Positions 6,742 to 14,308 of a stretch of 24,363 bases of DNA are shown here, one piece after another. A program made the position numbers and the translations under genes. Origin of the DNA: DATKXO01 sp035528995 (GTDB taxonomy: Bacteria > Planctomycetota > Phycisphaerae > UBA1845); the NCBI GenBank assembly GCA_035528995.1, contig DATKXO010000097.1, forward strand, positions 1 through 24,363. The letters are read 5' to 3'. Position 1 is the first letter of the stretch. Each line of letters starts with the position of its first letter. Under the pieces are notes generated by a model. The model saw only the letters and a list, made by a program, of their open reading frames with translations, ran no database searches and was not told the origin of the DNA.

Positions 6742-7101
6742 ATGAGCCAGATCGTGTGTCCAGCTTGCGGATCGAGGAGTTCCCGTTTAGCAAGGAAAGG
6801 AGAGCGCCCCGACGTCTGGTTTGTCATCAAGTCGTTCCGGAAGTGCGACGAATGCGGATGCGTCTTTGAACCTCCCACAGGTCGCATCCTCGGCACCATC
6901 GTGAGCCTGCTCGGCGTTGGCAGCATACTGGCGCCGGTGCCCGGACTGCTCGACAGCCTCTCGCCATTCAGACCGTTCTTCCTCGTCTTCTACGTCTTCT
7001 TAGCGATACCGGCCTGCATCTACGGTGGCCTGCAGATGATGAATTGCGGCCTGCAGACCTGGCGTACCCGGAAGCCGCACCGTTCCGTCACTCCTACCTG
7101 A
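6742..7101 (+). CDS. Zinc-ribbon membrane protein, function unknown
   Basis: A 119-residue protein with an N-terminal zinc ribbon (C6, C9, C35, C38, with an extra C40) and two hydrophobic segments at about 48-66 and 73-97, followed by a basic tail. The family is not recognised. The upstream sequence has only a weak ribosome site. Codon choice differs from the neighbours: it uses TTA twice and ATA twice, both rare in the GC-rich genes around it, which may mean later acquisition. It lies 50 bp after the ESCRT-III-like gene and 9 bp before the glycosyltransferase. The C-terminal ribbon and membrane pairing of the 109-residue protein upstream is reversed here. Confidence 0.7.
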   Translation: MSQIVCPACGSRSSRLARKGERPDVWFVIKSFRKCDECGCVFEPPTGRILGTIVSLLGVGSILAPVPGLLDSLSPFRPFFLVFYVFLAIPACIYGGLQMMNCGLQTWRTRKPHRSVTPT

Positions 7102-7110
7102 CGCGGGCAT

Positions 7111-8733
7111 ATGGTCCAAGCAGACCACGCACGAAGCCAGGCCTTTCTGACGTCCCAACCGGTGGCTGATCGCGCCGTACGAGTCTCGAATCGGTGGGTA
7201 GTCGATGCCTCGATCGCGTTGCTGATCGCGGTGGTCTGGTGCCTGTGGCTGGCGGGGCCGGTGCGGCGGCAGATGCCGGTGGCGGACGATACGTTCCGTG
7301 ACGCGGCCTACGTGGAGAACATCCTGGCGGGTCGCGTGCTCGAAGACCCGTCGATGGCGGGTTTCAGTTGGTGGTACGCGCCGGGCGGGCCGCTGTTCTA
7401 CGCGGGCGTCAGCCGGCTGACCGGCGTCTCGCCGATCCCGCTGTACAGATCCAGCATTCTGTGGGCCAACGTCCTGATACCGGTTGGGCTGTTTCTGCTG
7501 GTGCGGTTGTATTGGGATCGAGCGACGGCCGTGGCCGCGCTGTTGATGGTCTGGCTGGGGTCGCGCTGGTGGCAGACGCATCTGGCCATGCCCATGCCGT
7601 CGATCCAGGGGCTGATCCCGGCGCTGGTGGCGCTGATGGTCTGGCGGCGTGCGCTGCAGGGCAAATGGGGCCGGCCGGCGCTGCTCGGCGTGGTGTTGGC
7701 GGCCTGCACCTGGCATCACATGATCAGCGCGATTGTGGTGAGCGGAGCCATTGGGATTCAGACGCTGCTGTGGGCCGTCGCCGATCGCGGCGGGCTTCGA
7801 TACGGGCCGCTGCGGAGCGCCGCGGTGGCCGGTGGTGTTTGTGCGGTTCTGATCGTGCCGCTCGCCTGGCACCTGTTGGCCATCCCCTGGAACAACTCGG
7901 CCCATTCCGCGCTGGCGGCGGAGATGGACGAACCGGCCTATGCCCTGCACGCGGCCACGCCGCTGGTTATCCCGTTGGCGGTTCTGGGGGTGATCCTGGT
8001 CGGCTATCGGCCGGCAAGTCCCACCACATGGGTACTGGGTTACCTGGTCGTCGGATTGATCGGGCAGGGGGCCGGCTATCTGCACCGCATGTGGCAGGAC
8101 CTGCCGCTGCCGGTGTTGCTGCCGCACGAGTTTCAATGGCATGGGCAGTTGGCCGTTGGCATTCTGGCGGGTGTCGGGCTGATCGGTTTGTCGCGCTGGA
8201 TTGCGGGGCGGCTCAAAAGGCGGCTGCCAGCGCGGATGGTGACGGTCGTGGCGGCCGCGTTATTGATGGTGCTCGTGGTAGCGCCGGACCGACTGCGAGC
8301 GATTGACCGGGTCGATGACTACTGGACGTCGGGTCGGTGCTCGCCGGACGTGGCGGCCACGATGGAGTGGGTCCGCAGCAGTACCGAGATCACCGACGTG
8401 TTCGTTTGCCGCTATCTACCGGCGTACTACGACCTGGTCGGGTGGACGGGTCGCAAGTTGATCCTGATGCCGGAGGCCCGGGCGAACATTGCGGCCGACG
8501 TGCTCCAGCGGCGCCGCGACCTGCACCGGCTGGAAACCACCACGGACCCGGAGGAGTTCCTGGCCGTGGCCGTGGACCGATATGGGGCGGGCTATGCTTA
8601 CCTGACGTCCAACAAGAAGAACCTGCTGGAGCGCTGGTCCGGCTGGGACATCTTCGAGACGGCCTACCGCAGCCCGAACGGTGAGCGCACGATCCTGCGC
8701 ATCAAGGACAATCGGGTGCTGCGACCTGAGTGA
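7111..8733 (+). CDS. Multi-spanning GT-C-type glycosyltransferase-like membrane protein
   Basis: A 540-residue integral membrane protein with about ten to twelve hydrophobic helices up to residue 395 and a soluble C-terminal domain of about 140 residues, the general plan of GT-C enzymes that move sugars from polyprenyl-phosphate carriers on the outer face of the membrane. The first outer loop, after helix 1, contains PVADDTFRDAAYVENILAGR, where an Asp pair sits in the place of the GT-C catalytic loop acid. No exact family can be named and an acceptor cannot be deduced. The ATG follows the preceding stop by 9 bp, and its stop is 7 bp before the next, also membrane-bound, glycosyltransferase gene, so the two are probably expressed together. 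Confidence 0.8.
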   Translation: MVQADHARSQAFLTSQPVADRAVRVSNRWVVDASIALLIAVVWCLWLAGPVRRQMPVADDTFRDAAYVENILAGRVLEDPSMAGFSWWYAPGGPLFYAGVSRLTGVSPIPLYRSSILWANVLIPVGLFLLVRLYWDRATAVAALLMVWLGSRWWQTHLAMPMPSIQGLIPALVALMVWRRALQGKWGRPALLGVVLAACTWHHMISAIVVSGAIGIQTLLWAVADRGGLRYGPLRSAAVAGGVCAVLIVPLAWHLLAIPWNNSAHSALAAEMDEPAYALHAATPLVIPLAVLGVILVGYRPASPTTWVLGYLVVGLIGQGAGYLHRMWQDLPLPVLLPHEFQWHGQLAVGILAGVGLIGLSRWIAGRLKRRLPARMVTVVAAALLMVLVVAPDRLRAIDRVDDYWTSGRCSPDVAATMEWVRSSTEITDVFVCRYLPAYYDLVGWTGRKLILMPEARANIAADVLQRRRDLHRLETTTDPEEFLAVAVDRYGAGYAYLTSNKKNLLERWSGWDIFETAYRSPNGERTILRIKDNRVLRPE

Positions 8734-8740
8734 CGGGTTG

Positions 8741-10297
8741 ATGAGTGCCGCCGCACAATCTGAGGAGTCATCGAACGCCGCGGCGGCCACGAGCGCCGTT
8801 GACGACCGAACCGGCTGGCCGAGACTGGGCTGGTCGGAACGGCTGCCCATCGTGATCGCCGTGCTCGTGTTGGCCGCGGTCACCGTGCCGCGACTGCCGC
8901 CGGGCGTGTGCTACGGCGACTCCGGCGATCTGCAACTGGCCGCTGCCACGCTGGGCATCGCCCATCCGCCGGGCTACACCGGCTATGTGACGCTGGGTTT
9001 CGTGCTGACGCGGATGCCGGGCGTCGATCCGGCGTACGTGGTGTCGTTGGCCTGCCTGGCGGCCGGGCTGGCGGCGATCGTGCTGTGCGTGCTGATGCAG
9101 GTGCGGTTGGGACTCAATGCCTGGGCCGCGGCGGCGATCGGCGTGGGTCTGACGGCCGTTCCGCGAGTCTGGCAGAACCTGCTGGTGCCCGAGGTGTACG
9201 CGCCGTCGTTGGCGCTGCTGGCGGGTTCGGTTTACCTGTCGTTCAAGTATGCCCGGGTCGGCAAGCGGCGCGACTTGCTGCTGGCGGCGCTGTTGTTCGG
9301 CGTGGCCGCAGCGAATCGCCCGCCCGTGCTGCTGGCCCTGCCGTTCTTCGCGGTGGCCTGGTGGCTGGCCCAACGCCGGCGCGAACTGTCGTGGTGGCGG
9401 GCGACGCGGTCCGCGCTGCTGGTTGTGGGGTGTCTGGTTCTGCCGAGTTTGTACGCACTGGTTTTCTTGTGGCTGCGCGATACGTCGACGGCCGCCTACA
9501 ACTACATTGAGCAGTACAACGCCGAGGTGGGCGAACTCCCGGCGGTCACGGATGGTCCGCGGGCCAGGTTCGACCGCATCGCCTGGCAGGCCACCGGCCG
9601 ACAGTATCGGCAGTTCGTGGGAAGCAACTGGCGGGCGGTGCAGGGCAAGCTCCGCTGGTTGACCGACGAGCTGGAGCCGGGTGGGACGGTAGCGTCCGTG
9701 CTGGCGCTCGCGATTGTTTTGATTGGCGGCGTGATCGCGGCCCGTCGCTGTCGCGAGAGCGTGTGGCTGTTGGGCGGGATGGTGGTTCAGACGGTGATCT
9801 TCGTTTGCGGCTATCGCATTTACGGGCAGGCGGCCGATCTGCTGCCGCTCATCTGGGCGGTCACGGTGGCGGCGGGGGTGGCCCTTTCGCCGCTGCTGTC
9901 GCGCGAAACCAAGGGAGGCCGGCGAGTGGCGGCGGTGAGTCTGCTGGTGGTCGCGTGCGTCTGGACGGCCGTCCGTGCCGGTGATCGGCCTGACGAGGCT
10001 CGCAACGCCGATGCCACCCCTTACCTGGCGGCGGTGGACCTGGGCTCGTTCCCGGCCGATGCGGTCATCTGCTCGAGTTGGGGCCAATCGCCGCCTTTAT
10101 GGTACGCTCGGAAGGTGCTGACTGACCGCGACGATATCCGTATCATCAACGCCGAGGCGAAGAACTGGCTGGCGATGGTCGCGGACGTCGGCGACCGGCC
10201 TGTGTTCGTGACGGACGGCCGCGTCCGATTGCCGGAGGGGTACGAGTTGACGCCCTTCCGCAAGTTGTGGCGGCTGGAAAGTGCGAACGCGGACTAA
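8741..10297 (+). CDS. DUF2723 / protein O-mannosyltransferase-like membrane protein
   Basis: A 518-residue membrane protein of the DUF2723 family, the bacterial relatives of eukaryotic TMEM260 protein O-mannosyltransferase. After the first membrane helix comes the family signature YGDSGDLQLAAATLGIAHPP, with the DSG acid expected to act in glycosyl transfer from a lipid-linked sugar, followed by GYTGYVTLGFVL. About ten further hydrophobic helices and a C-terminal soluble domain (from about 425) follow. The ATG at 8741 is chosen because it lies just after the previous stop (TGA 8731-8733); the longer frame from 8681 would overlap that gene. Substrate is unknown. It precedes the Vps4-like ATPase by 81 bp, so glycosylation and the membrane-remodelling genes are interleaved. 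Confidence 0.86.
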   Translation: MSAAAQSEESSNAAAATSAVDDRTGWPRLGWSERLPIVIAVLVLAAVTVPRLPPGVCYGDSGDLQLAAATLGIAHPPGYTGYVTLGFVLTRMPGVDPAYVVSLACLAAGLAAIVLCVLMQVRLGLNAWAAAAIGVGLTAVPRVWQNLLVPEVYAPSLALLAGSVYLSFKYARVGKRRDLLLAALLFGVAAANRPPVLLALPFFAVAWWLAQRRRELSWWRATRSALLVVGCLVLPSLYALVFLWLRDTSTAAYNYIEQYNAEVGELPAVTDGPRARFDRIAWQATGRQYRQFVGSNWRAVQGKLRWLTDELEPGGTVASVLALAIVLIGGVIAARRCRESVWLLGGMVVQTVIFVCGYRIYGQAADLLPLIWAVTVAAGVALSPLLSRETKGGRRVAAVSLLVVACVWTAVRAGDRPDEARNADATPYLAAVDLGSFPADAVICSSWGQSPPLWYARKVLTDRDDIRIINAEAKNWLAMVADVGDRPVFVTDGRVRLPEGYELTPFRKLWRLESANAD

Positions 10298-10314
10298 AGC
10301 GGATGGTGGATCCC

Positions 10315-10333
10315 GTCTCCCCTTTTGGGGGAC
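10315..10333 (+). terminator. Hairpin after the DUF2723 gene, possible terminator or attenuator
   Basis: GTCTCCC and GGGGGAC pair (one G-T pair) around CTTTT, 18 bases after the stop codon of the DUF2723 gene and 46 bases before the ATPase start. There is no U-tract after it, so it is at most a weak terminator or a structure that separates the two genes. Confidence 0.3.
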
Positions 10334-10378
10334 TGCACCCACGCTGCATTGACGTGCGATGCGGCAGCACTGTGGTGA

Positions 10379-11500
10379 ATGATGGCTGTTTCGTTTGCGA
10401 CGTTTGAACGGCTCAAGAACAAGGGCGTCAGCGCCTACACCAAGGGCGACCTGGCGTCGGCCAAGACGTACCTGGTCGAGGCGGCGGAGTGCATGCTGGA
10501 GTTGGCCGACGGCGCCAAGTCGTCCGAGGCCCGCCGCCAGCACGAAGAGATCGCGGCCGAGCTGATCGAACTGGCCAAAGCCTGCGACACGACGAAGGGC
10601 AAACCCAAAGGCGGCCGCCATCGGGTTCGAGAGAAGGAGAACGACAGCGGCACCGACGCGTCCGAGTGGATCATTCGAGAGAGGCCCGACATCGGCTTCG
10701 AGGACATTGCGGGCCTGGACGACGTGAAGGAGGACATCCGCCTGAAGATGCTGTACCCGTTCCAGCATCCGGATCTGGCCAAGCGGTACGGCATCAGCGT
10801 GGGCGGGGGGGTTTTGCTGTACGGTCCGCCGGGCACGGGCAAGACCATGATGGGCAAAGCCATCGCCCATGAGCTCGGCGCGACGTTCTTCGTCATCTCT
10901 CCGGCGCAGGTGCTCAGCAAGTGGGTGGGCGAGGCGGAGCAGAACATCCGCAAGCTGTTCGAGGCGGCCAGGGCCGAGGAGGCGTCGGTCATCTTCATCG
11001 ACGAGATCGAGGCCCTGGTCCCGCGGCGCAAGAGCGACAGCTCGTCGGTCATGCAGCGCGTGGTGCCGCAGATCCTGCAGGAACTCGAGGGGTTTGATCG
11101 CAAGGCGGACCAGGCCCTATTATTCGTCGGGGCCACCAACAAGCCCTGGATGCTGGACGAGGCCGTGCTGCGACCCGGGCGCCTGGACACAAAGGTCTAC
11201 GTCGGCCTGCCGGATGCCCCGGCGCGCTACCGCCTGTTGGAGATTCACCTGCAGGATCGTCCGTTGGCGGGCGACGTGGACCTGGGCAAGCTCTGCGATC
11301 TGCTGGAGGGTTACACCGGCGCAGACATCAAGAACATCGCCCATCGAGCGGCCAGCATCCCGTTCATGGAATCGATCGGTGGACAGGAGCCTCGACCGAT
11401 CGGCATGAAGGATCTGTTGGCGGTTATCGCGGAGACGTCCCGCTCGGTCCAGGACTCGGACGTGGTACGGTTCGAGCGGTTTACGGAGATGGGAAAGTAG
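10379..11500 (+). CDS. Vps4-like AAA ATPase with N-terminal MIT domain
   Basis: A 373-residue AAA ATPase of the Vps4/katanin/CdvC clade, the motor that pulls apart ESCRT-III polymers. Residues about 5-70 form a three-helix MIT domain (AYTKGDLASAKTYLVEAAE in helices 1-2, EEIAAELIELAKACD in helix 3). A linker leads to ERPDIGFEDIAGLDDVKEDI, the usual Vps4 entry motif. Walker A GPPGTGKT is at 149-156, pore loop KWVGEAE at 181-187, Walker B VIFIDE at 204-209, sensor-1 N254 and arginines R265/R268 (RPGR) near the finger position. The end, MKDLLAVIAETSRSVQDSD then FERFTEMG, matches the Vps4 C-terminal helix region. The Vps4 beta domain is missing between IPFMESIGG and this end, as in archaeal CdvC. 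Two ATGs (10379, 10382) begin the frame; no clear ribosome site precedes them. General AAA proteases are excluded by the absence of a protease domain. Confidence 0.94.
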   Translation: MMAVSFATFERLKNKGVSAYTKGDLASAKTYLVEAAECMLELADGAKSSEARRQHEEIAAELIELAKACDTTKGKPKGGRHRVREKENDSGTDASEWIIRERPDIGFEDIAGLDDVKEDIRLKMLYPFQHPDLAKRYGISVGGGVLLYGPPGTGKTMMGKAIAHELGATFFVISPAQVLSKWVGEAEQNIRKLFEAARAEEASVIFIDEIEALVPRRKSDSSSVMQRVVPQILQELEGFDRKADQALLFVGATNKPWMLDEAVLRPGRLDTKVYVGLPDAPARYRLLEIHLQDRPLAGDVDLGKLCDLLEGYTGADIKNIAHRAASIPFMESIGGQEPRPIGMKDLLAVIAETSRSVQDSDVVRFERFTEMGK

Positions 11501-11611
11501 CGGGAAGCTGTCGGGTGTCGATTTGCGGCCGCCAGCCCGAGGTGCGGAACGTGGAGCGCCCGATAGGAGGGCGCCAGAGAGCCTGAGGGCGAATAACGGT
11601 GGCCCTTGGGC

Positions 11612-11631
11612 GAAGACACCAATGGGGTCTT
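11612..11631 (+). other. Imperfect hairpin between the ATPase and SPFH-like genes
   Basis: AAGACACC and GGGGTCTT can pair with one mismatch around AAT in the 180-bp space after the ATPase gene. The rest of that space shows only a short TGATGC/TGATGG repetition near 11639-11653. A weak terminator is possible; no U-tract follows. Confidence 0.25.
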
Positions 11632-11680
11632 GCCGCCTGATGCTGATGGCTGATAGCCGCTAGCCGGGGTTTGGTGGATC

Positions 11681-13453
11681 ATGGCGACGGGCAAGTTCGA
11701 TCTTCAGGGGTACTTCGCATCGCCCGAGTCGGTGGCGGCCGTTGTGCCGGCCGACGCGCTCTTCGGCTTCCTGACGCGCAGAATCAAGCTACCGCCGGCG
11801 GTGGCCGCACTGATCACGCGGGAGGCCGGCGATCAAATCGTGCGCCCGGCCGGCGCAGAGCTGACCGACGAAGGCGCCGTCGAGATCCTGTTCGTGCGCA
11901 CGACGCCGGTGGACCTGGCCTGGACCGAGGAGCGTGTGGTGAGCGCCGACCGTTTTGTGGCCACCGCCCACGTTTCCTTGCGGATGACGGCCGTGGCCGA
12001 GCGCGGCGAGTTGCAGAGCTTCCAACAGCAGATTATGGGCAGCGATCGACGAGCGGATCGTGACGCCCTGGTGCGATACTTTCGCGGTTCCGCCCGGCAG
12101 GCCCTGACCGGCTGCGCCGAGCAGCGGGAGATGGAAGTCCTGGTGGACGCTCGAGATCGCGAGGCGGTGGCCGGGACGATCGCCGACGCGTTGGGCGCAC
12201 CGTGCTTCGCCGCGGGCCTGGTGATCGATCCGTCGGTTGAGGTTTGCTTCGAGTCGCCCACCTTTCGCCAGGTACGCTTGACCGAGGAACAAGCCGCCCG
12301 GCAGCGCGAGGAGCACCAGGCCAAACGTCAACTCGAAGAGGCTCTGGAGACCGCCCAGCACGAGCACGTGGAACACCTCGAAATGCTGCTGGGCAAACTC
12401 AACGACCTGGCCCGGCGCTCGCCCGAGGTCGAGCTGTCCGACCTGATTCGCTCGTTCTCCGAGTCGCAGCGCGGCGAAATCTACGAAGCGCTGTTCGCCA
12501 CTTCCAGCCAGGCGCGTGCTACGCAGTGGATCGTGGTGGCCTGCGGCGGAGAGTTGCTGTTCTACGATCCGGCTTCCGGGGACGCGCCCGCGCGAACCAT
12601 GACGTTGAGCGGCGAGGTCGGACCGGTCCGCTCAGTCCGAGCGTTTCGCGATCCGGACGGCTTGATGCGGCTGCTGGTGGGGGCGGCCCGGGGCGTCTAC
12701 GAAGTGGGCGTCGAGTCGAAGGAGCCGGCGGTGATCTTCTCGATCGAGGAATCGGTCGAGGTCCGCGGGGGCGTGAACTCCGTGGCGGTGGCCGGCGACC
12801 GCGTGCTGGCCTCGCACTCCGAGGTGGGCCTGATCTGCTGGGAGCGCAGCGCGCCGGCCGGGCCGACACTGCTCCTGGAGGAACGGACCAAAGGTGCCAA
12901 GGCCGTCCGCAACGTGCTGGTCCGCGACGGCCGAATCTACTTTTCCGTGGACGGCGCCGTCCTGGTGACCGACGCCGACACCCCGACCGATTCCAACCTG
13001 CGCAGGTATGCCGGTCCGCCGTCGGCGGACGCTCTGATCACCTCGCTGTGCCCCGCGCCGGACGGTCTCTACGCCGGCAACGCCGACGGGCAGATCCTGC
13101 GCTGGGCGCTGGAAGGCGGAGATGCGACGATCATCCACTCCGGCAGCGGCCGGGCGGCCGAGTCCATTCACCTGCTGACCTCCGGCGGCATCACGCGGCT
13201 GTTCTTCGCGGACACCACGCTGGCCATCCACGCCCGGGTGATCGGCGACAGCTTCACCTGCCGGTACGAGGCCGGCGGGCAGACGCTGCGTCGCGTGGCG
13301 GTTGCCCCCGATCTGCTGGTGGCCACCAACGAAATCCGCGACCGCCTGATACAGTGGTCGCCGGGCCGGCCGGCCGCCCCGACCGGCATCATCAGCGTTG
13401 CCCGCCACACCGGTCACTCCGTCCAGGACGTCTGTCTGCTGCCGATGGGATAG
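11681..13453 (+). CDS. SPFH/Band-7-like protein fused to a beta-propeller
   Basis: A 590-residue soluble protein. Residues about 25-200 resemble an SPFH (Band 7/flotillin) domain: an early hydrophobic/basic stretch (LFGFLTRRIKLPPAVAALI), then EILFVRTTPVDLAW, a DRFVATAHVSLRM strand pair and a helical part (RDALVRYFRGSARQAL). A coiled coil spans about 203-250 (EEQAARQREEHQAKRQLEEA and on). Residues about 280-588 are short repeated strands of beta-propeller type, with blades around VACGGELLFYDP, LLVGAARGVYEVG, SVAVAGDRVLASHSE and GLYAGNADGQILRWAL. No membrane helix or signal peptide is seen. GGTGGA precedes ATG 11681. It closes the + strand run, 180 bp after the ATPase. SPFH proteins usually scaffold membranes, and a propeller would bind partners, so a membrane-recruitment role is plausible but unproven. 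Confidence 0.8.
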   Translation: MATGKFDLQGYFASPESVAAVVPADALFGFLTRRIKLPPAVAALITREAGDQIVRPAGAELTDEGAVEILFVRTTPVDLAWTEERVVSADRFVATAHVSLRMTAVAERGELQSFQQQIMGSDRRADRDALVRYFRGSARQALTGCAEQREMEVLVDARDREAVAGTIADALGAPCFAAGLVIDPSVEVCFESPTFRQVRLTEEQAARQREEHQAKRQLEEALETAQHEHVEHLEMLLGKLNDLARRSPEVELSDLIRSFSESQRGEIYEALFATSSQARATQWIVVACGGELLFYDPASGDAPARTMTLSGEVGPVRSVRAFRDPDGLMRLLVGAARGVYEVGVESKEPAVIFSIEESVEVRGGVNSVAVAGDRVLASHSEVGLICWERSAPAGPTLLLEERTKGAKAVRNVLVRDGRIYFSVDGAVLVTDADTPTDSNLRRYAGPPSADALITSLCPAPDGLYAGNADGQILRWALEGGDATIIHSGSGRAAESIHLLTSGGITRLFFADTTLAIHARVIGDSFTCRYEAGGQTLRRVAVAPDLLVATNEIRDRLIQWSPGRPAAPTGIISVARHTGHSVQDVCLLPMG

Positions 13454-14308
13454 TGCCGCCGCGTGGCCCCCGACGATGTTGTGCACGCCGCGCGTCGGAT
13501 CTGGTTGTTGCGGGCGAGTCGGCGGGTGAGTCACAGCCCTCAATGTCCCATAAAACGAGCGTGACGGCATCTCTGGCGAAGGTATTCCACTGTAGACCGC
13601 TTCACTTGCCCCTATCGCGGAACAATCCCGGGCGCGACGTGAGAGCACGTGACGCGGGCGCGGTTCGGCGCGGAATGATTCCCTCGCCCGTCCCGGGACA
13701 TGCGTGCGGGCAGGTTCACCGAGAGCAGCGGGCGTGTAGGAAGTTGTCCTTCCCGTCATCGCCGGGACGGTTCGCCCCTGCGGCATCGGGCGAGTCGGCT
13801 CCGCTGCCCCACTTCTTGTTCTTCAGAAGCTTGTCAACGACCGGCTGCGCGTTCGCAGTCGGTTCACAGGGTTCGATCTTGACCGGGGGGTAGTGCTTTC
13901 GGTATAAGGGAAGTGGGTAGGGGCATGCAGCTGTTGTCTCGGGCACGTCTCGTGCGCTTGTGCCGATTCGGTCGGGGGTCGGTCTGGTCAGCGCACCGGA
14001 CAGCGTTCACGCCGGGTATCAGGGGAGATCGGGGAAAGGCCACGCCGCGCCCGGGATTCAGAACGACGCATCGAAATGAGTGCCTGCTCGGAGTTGGCGC
14101 GCCGCTCGTGGCGCGGTCAACTGTGCAGGCAAGACTACTCTGTCCAGAGCGATCCTCCGCGATCTCAACCGCGAAGCGTGGGAGGACGCACGCGACGAGC
14201 GCGGACGGGGTCTCGGAATCGCAGTTGGCGGCCGACGGGTGTCGAGCCTCGGAGGCCGGGTGTGCTTGGGAACGAGGCAGGACCGTGTTCTTGAAGGAGG
14301 GCAGTACC
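13454..14308. other. Long gap without a convincing gene
   Basis: Between the SPFH-like gene and the next secreted protein lie 855 bp. Several short frames exist on both strands, but none starts with a ribosome site or shows a recognisable motif. The left half (13454-13870) shows nothing I can name. The right half holds a promoter-like site at 13879-13908 and therefore probably a leader of about 390 bases for the gene at 14309, or a small RNA. Confidence 0.5.
13879..13908 (+). promoter_or_regulatory. Sigma-70-type promoter candidate
   Basis: TTGACC (13879-13884) and TATAAG (13903-13908) each match five of six consensus bases and are separated by 18 bases. A transcript would begin near 13915 and reach the secreted-protein gene at 14309 after an unusually long leader. 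It is the best -35/-10 pair I found in the window. Confidence 0.5.

Noticed and set aside
8768..10087. A 439-codon - strand frame
   Set aside because: It lies antisense to the DUF2723 protein, whose family signature is clear, and reads as low-complexity Arg/Gln/His.
12244..13893. A 549-codon + strand frame overlapping the SPFH/propeller gene
   Set aside because: The translation is Arg/Gly/Pro-rich shadow sequence in a shifted frame; the other frame gives a coherent domain structure.
13716..13946. A 76-codon - strand frame in the long gap
   Set aside because: No ribosome site or recognisable motif, and it overlaps the best promoter-like site on the opposite strand.
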